A model generated the notes under the pieces. The model was not told the DNA's origin and did not search any database. It saw only the letters and a program-made list of their open reading frames with translations. This document shows, piece by piece, positions 1 through 35,400 of a DNA stretch of 64,000 nucleotides. The position numbers were made by a program, and so were the translations under genes. The stretch comes from Oegoconia quadripuncta (taxonomy: Eukaryota > Arthropoda > Insecta > Lepidoptera > Autostichidae), in NCBI GenBank assembly GCA_949316235.1, contig OX438753.1, forward strand, positions 18,272,496 to 18,336,495, in the 5' to 3' direction. Each line of letters opens with the position of its first letter. The stretch's first letter is position 1.

Positions 1-1441
1 AACACCGTACCAAATGGCCAGTAGTCTAAAAACAATTTGCCAATCCGCAGTAGAGCCTTACCCTTTCCAACTGCATTAGGGCTATGACTATTGAACGCGA
101 AGCAATTTATTTTACAAGAATTACTGACTTGTATATAACAAATGAGCATATGAGTGTTAACTGCAACATATCAACAAACAGGGTGTCCCGTAAATAGTCG
201 ATAATCCGTCGACTGCTGATGGATGGCTTCACGAACCATTAGATTAGATGACATGTTTGTTGTAACTCCTTACGGTTTTCGTCCGCATTTACTTTAATCT
301 GTTTGGTGTAGTGGTTAGAAACTGACCACTATACTAAAAGGTCGCGGGTTCGAATCCCGCTTGGGGCATATGTTTGTGTGATGAATACTGACATGTGTAT
401 CCGAGTTATGGATGTTTTCATTTATAATAACTATCTGGTATCCACAACACAAGCCTACAGTTGCTTACTGTGGAACTAGATGGCGCTGTGTGTATGTCTA
501 AGGACATTTATTTATTTATAATCTCCTTTGCTTTCCTAATATTTTTTTTTTCAATAATTTGAAAAAAGGACTTCAGAAACTAGACGTAAATAAAAACGTA
601 GGAAGTGCATTTCAAAACAGTGCGCCAGGCAAGTTCCTGATAGATATCAGGACTACTTTTGTAAATTAGAGAAGAGGGTTCGAGTTCGAAAAGTATTATT
701 TTATTGTGATATACAGTTACTGACTTGATAGTTATATAGCAGAAAATTATATACAAAAATATAGTATGGAAACATTCCTTATTTGTACCTTATGTCATCT
801 TTAGACATCCATATAAAATGAAATAATTTACTTGCTTGATTTTAGATTCAAACATTAATGCAGACAACATAGTTTGCAAATATTATAATTATCTATAGTT
901 TAAGAACTATGAAGTTTGTATAATCAAAAGAATAAAAAACATAAATGTCAGTATTCCCAGTGCCAGAAAATCAATAAGTAAATATTTCCTAAATCAGTAA
1001 TAACATTTATTGGCAAGCCATACTTCTAAAGATTCTTATATTTTTTTTTTACAAATGAGATAGTGGTTATTACTATCTTCGGCCATGACATCTGTATCCT
1101 GACTAAGGTAAAGTCACCTTACTCCGCCCTCTATATGAGGATTCACGGATGCGTTGCCACCCCGTGAACTAAGAGGGAATATGTCTTAGGCTTGTATTTT
1201 CACCAGCTCTCTCCTCCTTCAAACCGAAAAACATTGATGCTCAGCAACAGAATCTATATTTACGAAGGTAGTACGAGGGCAGGAGCAGTGCTCTCCCAGC
1301 CAGTCTCTGACGATGGGAAAGAGACTTACCACCTGGTAAACTGCAGCTTCCACTTACTAGCGTGTTTTAAGTATAGTAAAGACCCGACCCTAAATATAAA
1401 GCCGTCTTATAATGAGTCAAATAATCGTTGATTTTTTGCAG
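1..1441. other. aux intron or upstream sequence
   Basis: No exon is recognised here. It holds a tRNA-derived SINE (about 292-515) and AT-rich sequence. Short open frames match no family known to me and lack splice-phase support. Confidence 0.5.
292..515 (+). repeat. SINE family A (tRNA-derived), copy 1
   Basis: Begins TTTGGTGTAGTGGTTAGAA (tRNA A-box-like) followed by GGTTCGAATCCCGC (B box), then a shared tail with GGAACTAGATGGCGCTGTG. Related copies lie near 5470, 8800, 16378 (-), 28745 (-), 35113 and 53400. The tRNA head lacks a complete cloverleaf, so it is a SINE rather than a tRNA gene. Confidence 0.85.
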
Positions 1442-24415
<22,974 letters not shown>

Positions 24416-26550
24416 CGCCGTCGCAGCTTCGGTGCAGTTACTTACTGTTAGATGCATGTCTCACCACCCAACATCCAGGAACCTTCCGATTGTGGCATTA
24501 TAATATTAAACCAGATTAACGGCAAGTTTTAAATGTGTAAAATTACTGAGCAAATAAGCGCCAAGCTTTGAAAAACCCCAGTTTAGGTTTCTCTTTAAAC
24601 TGAACAGTCCGACTTACCTTATCAAGGAATTTCAATAAGAACATCAACAGCCTGTTCCGTTCTCTCGTATACGCTTAATTGTATTTACAATGGGGTTAAC
24701 AGTGCATATCCAGTTCCAGCTGAAACGATTAGGAATGTCTTTTAATGTCTGACTACACAAGTTTAGTAATGGATGTTTGAAAAGGTGTTCGATAAAATCA
24801 AATGTGATATAATCTTTTTTCTTATGATTAACTGGATATGCGTTTGACCACAATCAGACGAAAGTGACGATGTGAGCGAAGATGAAGCACATGATCTCAG
24901 TAAATGCCTATTCACCCTGCTCTTGAAATTCTCAATGTTGTACGATTATAGAAAAATTGCCGCCAGCAGGGGAATTTCATGTCTTTTTTGATTGTTGATT
25001 TTCCTTGCAAGCTAAATTCAACCATATTGCTCATGATAAGTATCAAAGTTAATCAAATTGTTTACGCGACATACATCCTTTTTAAACTGAGGAAAAAAAG
25101 TAAAAATTTGGCATTGGACTATTCAATGGCAGTGTTGTATTTTCACTTATTGTCTCAATTTAAAAAGAATGCGAGTCGCATAATGATTTTGAATAACTCT
25201 GATCTTTACCACGTAATAGATATGAATTAATTTACCTTTTAAGGAAAATCGTTTTGTTATGATTATGAATGAAGAGCCAAACCGTTTTGTGTGACTTTCG
25301 GTATTTCATTTATTTTTATTTTTTACATTTTCAACGCACACTCACCGACATGGCAGCTGGGACTGAATATGCACTTGTGACCCTGATTATACGACGGTAA
25401 TAGCGTCGCTACTGGCTCCAATGTGACCTCAAAGCAGCCCGCGGTGGTTGCGTATCGACTAATGAAAATCCGCCGCTTAAGAATTGTCAATCTCGTTAAG
25501 TTTTGGAAAGCACACGCTACAAATTCAATATCTTGTTCAGAAAATATCTATGCAATATCATCGCTATGGAGTGGCACCAAAACTGTCTATAGATGGATAA
25601 CTGTTCCGTGGATGTTGAGAGACGAGATGTGAGCTAAAAAATTATACTCCAATAATAGTGTATTTTTTCCTGTAATTTAGGCAAATTTAAATTAGTAAAT
25701 GGAGGTGTAAATAAAAATGCACCTAGAAACTGACATTAGCTCTAGACCAGTGCGGAAAATGATCCAATGCGCTACGTTTGTCGCTATAGTTATCAACGTT
25801 CACCTCGATACTAATTTTTCATTTATCGGGGTTATAAGTCTCAGTTTACCCACTGGGGAATATGGCTTTTCATTCTTTATACACACATGGTCAAAATATA
25901 AGGAATGACCAGTAATTTGTAAAAAATACGTTTAATTTTGCGATTTTTTTTTTTTTTGTTTATTCAATGTGACTTGCCGAAGGTATAACGAGACGTACCG
26001 GGTGTTTACAGAATATAATACAATCTCAAACGGTATCATAGCGGTTCGTATGAACAAATCATTATTACAAATATAATTTATATGGACATGTTACATGAAA
26101 TACAGTAAGTACAAACTATTCTGTTCTGAAAATAAGGTTAATTAAGTGAAGGCGAATGTAACTTGGGCAGTGGACGGGTTGTATTTTTATTTACACCATA
26201 TTTTTATAAAATAATTCTGTTACGTGATTGCATTTCCCAGTTCAATATATATAGGTAATGTAAATCGGTTAATATGGGTACTGTAATATTGTATTATCCT
26301 ATATTGAAGCGTTGAATAGTTGTTGGCAATGTTTGCTATACATCTTGGAAGGTGACATTTTAGTTTTTGATATTTATACAAGGTGGAAATTAAAAGGGTG
26401 TCCAGTCAATTATTCTGTTAATATAAGAGATATCAAGAAAGTGTAGAATTGAAATCAACAAATTGTTAAACATACAAGAAGTAAATTATCAATGTTATGT
26501 CTTAATAACAATACACCTTATAGTAAAAATACGACCTCCAACACGCTTCC
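24416..26550. other. Region 3' of aux, no gene recognised
   Basis: AT-rich sequence that includes the aux 3' UTR. A repeat piece at about 24780-24930 resembles 32690-32815 (ATTAACTGGATAYGCGTTTG, GCCTATTCAC). Short frames lack coding character. Confidence 0.6.
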
Positions 26551-27185
26551 GTGAGGCGACCCAGTACGCTACCGCCATTGCCCCGCAGAATACATAAGCT
26601 CAGCTATTGATGCCAATAGACGCCAGCTCTCAGATCTCCTTGGTGTGGAGCAGTCTATAATGGCTAAATCTTTTACGGTTTTTTTGTGTCAGACGCGTTA
26701 GAGCCCTTTGCCTGAACTACAAGCGCCTCAAACTCGTGATTTACAGATAATAACGCATTTTGTTACTTTGAGCCTGTTCTTTTCCCGACGTCCCTAAAAA
26801 AACCACAAGAATATATTTTTATAAATATGAAGAACTGTTCGAGCTAATACCCGCTGCTCAATTTAACCGATACACTTCTCGGAGAAAATTAAATTTCCAT
26901 CCACATCACCTGGATGAGTGGAAGTCTACCACTGTACGTTTCTCAAGAAACTTCTTACCACGTATGACCACCCTGTGGAACGGACTTCCGGCAGCGGTGT
27001 TCCCGAACGAGTACGACATTGGAACCTTCAAGAAACGAGCCTACACCTTCCTCAAAGGCCGGCAACGCATCTGTGACACTTTTGGTGTTGCGGGTGTCCA
27101 TGGGCGGCGGTGATTACTTTCCATCAGGTGACCCGCATGCTCGTTTGCCGCTCTCTCATATAAAAAAAATATAATAATAATAATT
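26550..27185 (+). mobile_element. Non-LTR retrotransposon 3' end (CR1/Jockey-like), degenerate
   Basis: The plus strand reads [20 protein letters not shown] and [17 protein letters not shown] before a stop, then an (ATA)n tail near 27168-27180. RFLPRxxxLWNxLP is typical of the end of CR1/Jockey-clade reverse transcriptase ORFs. Upstream frames are broken; it is a 5'-truncated dead copy. Confidence 0.8.
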
Positions 27186-29260
27186 TATTTTATCAACATT
27201 ACTCAACAGCAACAGTAAATTTGATAGAAATGAACCGCTGACCCCTAAAATTGGTAAAACCAGTATTTTAAAGTACAGTGCTTCTCTATGAGATAAATTT
27301 GCAAGACAACCATTTAAATACAGTGGTATGGGTGCACGTTGTATTCCAACGAGTCAATTAGGAATTATACTGTAACTGGGCACATGCATTATAGACCACA
27401 AAATCCACGTTAGTTCTTATGAACTAACAACAACTATTATGGTTATCCATACTAATTTTTTTACAAGAATTTGTACTGTACGTGAATGTTTGTTTGGGTG
27501 TGTATATGTCAAAATTAAAAGTGATATTGCCCGAAATTTTGATTTTTCTTATAAGACCGTCAATATAAGAGATACCTAAGCAGTATAAATTGATACCGAA
27601 ACTACGTTACGTTTAAATTACCAGTCGGCGTGGTAACAGTAACTACACAATTACATCTGAAAATATAAAAATACTTGCACTAAACCTCAGTTGTCGATAG
27701 TTACAGAACATGTATGGCAGCAGATAAACACGTGTAGATGTCGCATTTGTTCTTTGAAAAGTTAATTCATACTCATAGTTTTTTGGTATCTATTTTATTG
27801 ATGGTAGATAAACCATGCCGGAAAAAAGGAAATTTCTAACTTTGCACTGTTTAAAAATTTTGCTGTTGTTACACTTTCTTGTTTCTTATATTTATGAATA
27901 ATTAGCTAGGACACGTTCCCTCCGAATATTATTCAACAATTGTTCGATTCGAACCATAGACTGCAGTGTAAATGATTCTTGAATGATGAAATGTTTCGTA
28001 ATTTTACGGTGGCTATCAGACACTCGTGAAATCACGCGACACTAAATGCATTGTTTTGTTACTCTCAAGATATATATTTGATTATTATGCGCACGAGAAC
28101 TAACAAAATAAGATTTAAATAGTTGCGCCCGCACATAATAATTATTAAGTTAGCCCTAAAAATCATCTCTTCTGGACCAAGGGATTGGTTACAGCACGCA
28201 CTGTCTTCATAAATTATAATTCTTTCGTATCTATATATTATAAATAAATATTATATTATTTATACAGATAAATAACTAGTGATATATAGGTAAATATTTC
28301 TTTTAATGAAAGGTATAAAAATGTTTGGGAAATTCCTTATTACATTAGCTTTGAAATTTTAACAGTCAATATTAAGTTTAAAGGAAATGCCAGTTGCTTA
28401 CGTTAATGTTATATATAGAATAATTGTATTGTAAATGTTTGAGATAATATAATATTAATTGAGCTTTATATACCTATTATTAATAACAGGAAATGAGTAT
28501 TAGAAAGTTTAAAATATTTTGATGCGCGCAAGCTTAGGGTTAAAAATTGGAACGTTATTATGGACTTCCAAAATAATTATGGTCTTTACCAGCGTGGCAC
28601 AGAGCACTAATTAACTTCGTCACGTATATTGTATCGAAATTAATTGATCGAATAATTGACTATTCGAGGCTTTTAATATGATTTTGCATACAGAACTTTA
28701 CATTCACCGTATTTATAGCCAAGTTGTTGATACATAATAATTAATATTTTGACCAGTTACACCACTTGTCTAGTCCCAGATTAGATGATACCTGTATTAT
28801 GGACAGCGGATAAACGTACATAACTATTTATACAAACATGACTCGGAAATAATCAAATGTTTGTATTCGTCATGTAAACATTTACCCCTACATATATAAC
28901 TTGACTACAGATATGTCAGAATGTGATTATTTTAGCAACTTTAGATTTATCTAGCGCGGTATAATTATAATATAATGATTCGGTGTTACTAGTTTATAAT
29001 TAGCAAGGGCAGCGTTCCGAGAGCTTATAAATGCGATAAGTTTGCCTTTAAGCCACGTGGTCTGATCGCCATGTTCGATTTATCGGATGACGAGGATTTT
29101 TTCCTGCTAGATCCATTCATCGGATCATCAGCATTTTAGTACTTCGACAATCGCACCACGCGTTTCCACTTTTAAAAATTCTCATTATACCGTATCATGA
29201 GAATTATTAAGCAATTTCAATAATAATCAATCATTTTTTATTTAATAATACGTCTGCGGT
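27186..29260. other. Intergenic, nothing recognised except a SINE A fragment
   Basis: AT-rich. A minus-strand SINE A fragment at about 28745-28905 keeps the body but lacks an intact tRNA head. No coding signal found. Confidence 0.55.
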
Positions 29261-29265
29261 ATTTA

Positions 29266-29600
29266 TAACCGCTTCCGTGGCCCAATGTAAACAACATAGG
29301 GTTTCCGAATCGGAGCTCGCGGGTCCGATCGCCAGCGGGTACATGTTTAGCACTCGGTTTGGTTGGTGGTAGGGCACTTTAAATGTTCGCCTGGCTAGCT
29401 ACCACCACCTTATTGTTTAAATCTGCCGCCAAACAGCAACGTTAATTGCATTGTTGTATTCCGGTTGTCAGAGATAAGATAGCCAGTCCTCCAAATAAAA
29501 TGGTGTTTCCGGGTTAGTACGCTTCCACCTTCGGCCTCATCTTCACTTAAGGTGTGATTGAGGTCAAGTGCTAAGCCGTTGTGCATAAAATAAAAAAAAA
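29266..29600 (+). repeat. SINE family B copy
   Basis: Head CCGCTTCCGTGGCCCAATGT, B-box region GCGGGTCCGATCGCCAGCGG and the full body to GATTGAGGTCAAGTGCTAAG with an A-rich tail. Near full length. Confidence 0.88.
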
Positions 29601-30640
29601 TACATAATCACGCCTAGGTCCACATATTGGTCTCACCTCATTAGATTGCATACATTGTTTACTCGATAATCTGACTTTAAGAACTTGGAAACTCGTGATT
29701 CGATGTTAAATTTGTCCATCAATCTATCCTGCAAATGAAATACGCTCATCGTCCGATCAATCGGATTACTCGTTGGGACCACGTGCCCTAAAGGCAAGTT
29801 TCTGTTTGTACATTCCTAATATAGGTATAATTGCGTAGGTACTGGATACTTAAAATCATATTTTAGCATATTTATGTTAATTTCGTCAGAAGTGGGCATT
29901 GTCTGAGTAATTGGGGTCGAAGCTACCTTACGATGACCGGCTCAATCGTTTATGTACTTACAAAAAAGAAATTTTATTTACAGATAACATAACACCTCGT
30001 ATTTACAGACCTCGTCACTAAGTTAAAACTAAACTACTTAATTACAAATTCATGTTACAAACAAAACAGAGTCGGAGGACAGGTCGGCCATAAGTACCGA
30101 TAGTTGATACAAAATCATACAACAAAAATAAAGATAACAAGAAAATTATTCAAATACAGGTTGGAGACGATAAGTGTGCTCAGGTCTTACAACGTTATAT
30201 TGCTTTTGAAAGTACTAAATAAAAACCTGACCGTGTAAAAAACGAACTAAAAAGATGGAAAGGTCTTATGTGATTATAGAAGCTCTCCACACTTCTGCTG
30301 CATAGGATGTCTCTCACTTGGACTGTCATGACGTATCTAACGTTTCCTGATTAATTTAAATCTATCCAACCGTTTGGGTGCTACGATATATATAAACCAT
30401 TTATTTCCACACACCGAAAAAACCACAACAACATACAAGAAACCAAAACAGAGGTGACTAAGTCCCGTATCAATGAACCGTTCTCAAGATTATTGGCCAA
30501 TTGTTAACGCTTGAGAATCTGTTGCATATTAAAGCAGTAAGAAAAATAGTATTGAGACTGAGACGCGGTCTCAATCTCAGGTTGATCCACTAACAATACG
30601 CGCTTAAAACATAACCGCCTCTTCAGTGGGGTAAAAAATG
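29601..30640. other. Intergenic, nothing recognised
   Basis: No ORF or repeat family identified by eye. Confidence 0.45.
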
Positions 30641-30830
30641 TAAATTGAAATAAATACACGGCGCAAGCTAAATTCGGATATTATATTCTCTACTGCACCA
30701 AAATATTACAATAACAGAGTACAAACAATAGGTCACTTACAAAGATGGACTTTTCTTTAAGAGATCTCTTCCAGGGCAACCTGAGCATTGAAATAGGAAA
30801 CTGAGTAGATCAAGTTTCTTTTGTAATTTT
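30640..30830 (-). repeat. Probable LINE 3'-end fragment (antisense), shared with 60040-60160
   Basis: CTTTAAGAGATCTCTTCCAG followed by CAACCTGAGCATTGAA occurs in both places after an A/T-rich TTTATTGCACCAAAA-type start. The arrangement resembles antisense 3' ends of lepidopteran non-LTR elements. Family uncertain. Confidence 0.55.
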
Positions 30831-30919
30831 GTTCTCTAGTGACACAGTTTCCAAGTTTCCTATTATCGTTATAAAGAAAAAAACGAATCGCTTATGTTCA
30901 CTTATTTTTTCCATCCTGT

Positions 30920-31110
30920 GTGCGAAGTGCGAGTTTTGTCTCGTTTTTAACTTTACCGTTGCGTTTGCGTTTACGAAAAAAGTCCCTATGAAAAAAAACC
31001 GTTTTGCAAACTATCCGCTAGAGGCGCTGCACATTTCTTCATACAAATCGTCACGTAAACGTGAACGCGGCAGTAAAGATAAGTCGAAACAAAACTCACA
31101 CTCCGCCTTC
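30920..31110. repeat. Single arm of the 60.4-kb tandem MITE family
   Basis: Shares TTTTAACTTTACC, AACTATCCGCTAGAGGCGCT and CACGTAAACGTGAACGCGG with the units at 60390-61013, but has only one terminal arm. Confidence 0.8.
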
Positions 31111-32043
31111 ACAACAGGGGGTGCCAGCGGGTTTTACCTTGTGAGTTGGTCTCATTGGGAATTGACAAACTAACCATTGACCGATCTTGTCCAGAGATTC
31201 CGGTATCTTGTAAAGTAACCCAATTCGAGTACGGGTTATAGTGAGTAGAAAGATGTTGTAAACAAAGATGTAACTTTTATTAATTTGGTAGTTTTTAAAC
31301 CACTTCTAACCCCCTGTATTTGTTTATTTTTGTACAATTTGTTGCTTGTATATTTAACCCAGGGTGAGAGGTTATCTTTTAAAAGGTTATAAATGTTTTG
31401 CTGGCTGTATAACTGTGAAATATGAATAGTGGGCAACGGATAGGTATCTGTTAGAGCAATGCATATTTAGGATATACATAATGCGAACACTTATGTTGCG
31501 TTAATGTTTACTTGAAAAGTAAACGATCATTTGGATACCTTATCTGCTCGCTGTCAATTAACACCATCCAAATATGGTTTTCGGTATTGTGTATATTTTG
31601 CTTACAAAATACTTAGGGTATGTCCACTAAAAATTGTTCAGAAATAAATTAAAAGAATATTAATGTGTTTATTTTTTCAAAACCTAACAAATTCTTAGAA
31701 GTAGAAATAAGAAACACCAAACAATATAAAATGTTACGATTCTAGCGGGAAGTCCCACTATTCCTGTTCAGCTTTCCATTTTGGTTAATAGTGATTCACT
31801 ATTTCCCACAGTTAATTATTCCATCATCATAAATCCTTTTCTCAGATACTAAGATTAATCTGACTATCCTGCTATCATTTAAATGCAATAAGCCCTTTAA
31901 TTTCCAGTAGTTTTAAATTGACATTCATCAAATGTTTCATATAACTTACGTTGAAATAAATGCTTGAAGTTTGATGCTAACTACAGTCAGTTGGTATGGT
32001 CATCAAAATTACCCCTAAAATTTACTAACAAAAATTGCTATTA

Positions 32044-32372
32044 TACCGGCATATTATGTAAGTGAAATAAAAGGTATCGTATGTAGTTTAATTTTTTTTG
32101 TCAAAAACGCCGACTGCGGCCGGAGATTGATATGCGACTGGTGTAATTTGTAAGATTCCTATCATTTGGAACTCATATTATCTCCAAGTTTTCTTTTATT
32201 TTATTTAATGCTGTAATTATGCGGAATAGGCTACAAGAGCGACCGTTAAATGACAACATTATGATTCCATGATGGTTTTGAAAAAAAAAATAAACTACCT
32301 ATGCCAATACCTTCTATTTCACTTACCTAATATGCCCTATTTTTTCCTTGCGGTAAAAAAACTCATCCAGTA
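32044..32372. repeat. MITE, copy 1 of a pair with 57890-58208
   Basis: Ends share GGCATATTATGTAAGTGAAA against TTTCACTTACCTAATATGCC. The interior keeps GGAGATTGATATGCGACTGG in both copies. The 5' outer end is deleted here; the 3' end ACTCATCCAG is retained. Confidence 0.85.
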
Positions 32373-32489
32373 TAAGAGATTGCTCTTCTTATCCTTTACT
32401 ACACTGCAAACTGTTTACAGACTATAAATAAAGCAAACAATTTCCAGAATTATACTTATTTATTAAACCTTATAGGTAGACACTATTCG

Positions 32490-35400
32490 TCAGCTCTCCT
32501 CTAACTTAACATCTAAACATCCGTATCGTTCTAGAAGTTCCTGTTTCTTCCTTCTGAGTAGAGCTTCTTCAATATCCTTTTGCGAGGGAACGGCGACATG
32601 TGACGTGACAACTTGCCTCACATCGCCGCCGTCTTCTTCTATCCTCTTGTCGTCGGGCTGAAATAGTATTGTATTATAGGTCACGCTTGCAGAAGATTCT
32701 TTTTTTCTATGATTAACTGGATACGCGTTTGACCACAATCTCACCTGATGGGGAGAGACGATGTGGCCGAAGATGAAGCACGCGATCTCAGTAGATGCCT
32801 ATTCACTATTATATATAGATATTGATTTAAACGCACTCTTATTACCGAGTGGCTAGAGGAATTTCCGAAAGCAATTTCAGCCGTATACAATGCAGACCTT
32901 ACGTATTTTAAATAGTTCGATGATTTAACCGCCTCCTTGGCTCAATGTAAACAACACAGGTATACGAATCGGAGGTCGCGGGTTCCAGTCCCAGCGGGGT
33001 ACATGGTTAGCACTCGGTTTGGTTAGAGGTAGGACATTTTAAAAAGTCCGCCTGGCTCTCTACCACCATCTTACCTAAGTCTGCCGCCAAACAGCAATGT
33101 TAATAGCATTGTTGTGTTCCGGTTGTCATAGATAAGATAGCCAGTCCCCCAAAATAAGACGGGGTTCTCGAGTCAGTACGCTTCCACCTTCGGCCTCATC
33201 TTTACTTAACATCAGGTGTGATTGAGGTCAAGTGCTAATCCGTCGTGCATAAGATAAAAAACGGTAAATTTTCCATCGGGTCCGAAATCGACGGTATAGA
33301 TGACTCGACGCCAGTCAATGACCATTTCTCCAACAACACTACTGCAATCAGAAGCCTTGTTGTCCAAAACGGGGAGCGCCGCAAACCTCGCTGTGACCTA
33401 TGGGAGGAAGACCATTCCTTCCCCATTCGGACGCCCGACGTACTATACTCCACCACACCGGAGAGAGACGAAAATCAGAACTTTATTACTATTAGTAAGT
33501 GGCATTAAAAGACCACGCACCGGCAGGCGCAGCGGAAGACGACCACCCACAAGGACTACCTGAGTACCTGATAAAGGTCGCTGGATGCAGACCATCTCCA
33601 ATCTTATGTTTATGTTTAGCAGTAGACATCCTGTGGCTGATATGATGATGATACTTACATCTTCTGGATAAATATTTTCCTCCTCTGGTATGTCTTGATC
33701 TTTGTTCTGTTCCTTATTGTTTTTCCATTCTTCAGCCGTCCGTGTTAATGCTGGAATGCGATTTATTGGTAGTTACATATTTACTTCAAAATTTGTCCAA
33801 CTTTTGGGGAGTCGGTTAAAATTTGTACTTTTTTTTTTTTTTTTTTTAATTAGAATGGGATCGCTCTTGACCTTAATCTGGACTAATGTCGAGATAAGGT
33901 CTACGATGGAACGAGCTTTCCCAGAAGATGCCTATTTAACCTGACTTTAAACAGCTGCGGGTTATATGCGATTGGAAACACAGACGGAGGTAATGCGTTC
34001 CACTCCTTAGCCGTGCGCATGAGAACGCTTGGTCCTTATAAATGGCACGTCAACTAAGTGCGGGTGATATCCTGCGGTACGTCTTGAATTTCGATGTACT
34101 AATTGTTAAGACGTACTCCTCCCACTGTAACTCCTACAAGCTAGGATCAACAGTGGTACACGACACGGTGTCTACTGAAGGTAGACGGTGCCCTACGTGA
34201 CTTTATTGCTACCTTGGACCCCAGACAGCCCCAAGTGTTAAGACAGTAGAACTAAGCACTAATGGTGCCAAATTAAAAAAAGTCTTTCTTTCAAATACCC
34301 AAACAAAATCAAAGCCTTATACATGGCTAATAATGAATGGAAACTGACTACGCTATACTCGTGTTCGGTCTGCTAATATTTATACGTCTAGAGTTAACGT
34401 ATTTCATTCACCATCTTTCTCTGCTTCCTTCTCCAATGGCAACAGCAAGCCGTCGTCGTCATCCCTGTACCCGTAGTAGTCCGCGTCGACGTCACGCATG
34501 AGGTCGGCGCGCGTGCGTCGCGGCGGTGGCGGGGGCTCTTGTTCGAACAACTCGCGTACACCTAGGATATAAAACAAACCAATGATAACGTCCTATTCAA
34601 GAAAGGTCCAATTGACAGATATATTGTAGATAGGCTTACTATTGCTATCTTAGACCTCGCACTAATTACTGCCGGTACCAGGCTGTTATAACCGGATGAG
34701 AGCCACCTCCTCATCAATAGTGGTACTCTGCATGACGCCTACGAAGGTAGACGGTGCCCTACGTGAATCTATTATTACCTTGGACGTCAAACGAATTACT
34801 CCCGGTACCAGGGTAGCATAGCCAACCGAGAGTCGCACCCTCTTCAACAATAGTACTCTATGACTCACTACCAGTATATATAATAAATAGTAAAAATGTT
34901 TGGTTGAGTCATAATTTCTATTTCTGAACTGAATAAACGAGAAAAAAAATCTCACTAGTTCAGTTAACTGAACAAACGAGAAAAAAAGTTTCACTAGTCC
35001 AGTTAACTGAAGTGGTCAACTGAACTAGTGGAAATTGAAGCTCACACATAACCGCATATATGATGATCTAAAGAAGAATCTAAATTTGTTTATTCCAACT
35101 TGAGTACAAAGTAGGTGACCGATTGGTGAGTGGATAGCGACCCTGTCAGCGAAACCAACGGTTGCGGGCTCGAATTTGCGAGGAGTAAATGTTTGTGTGA
35201 TAAATACGAAATATTTATGTATCTAGCATCCATAATACTTTATATAACTAGCATCCATAATAAAAAGGCCTGCAACAACAAAGTTATAAAAAGACTGCAA
35301 CCATGATTGAAGCGTTGCAAGTCGTTATTTGAATTTGGGTATTAGGTACTAAGAATATTACTGTTATTTTAATAACCTACCGGGTAAATCCTTTGCCGCC

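Noticed and set aside
296..370. tRNA-like sequence with a clear B box
   Set aside because: It recurs with a common non-tRNA tail at several sites and has no complete cloverleaf, so it is a SINE head and not a tRNA gene.
33245..33508. Independent small gene with a C2-like segment
   Set aside because: It is a single-exon copy of the aux exon at 7164-7372 with a mutated acceptor and no partner exons.
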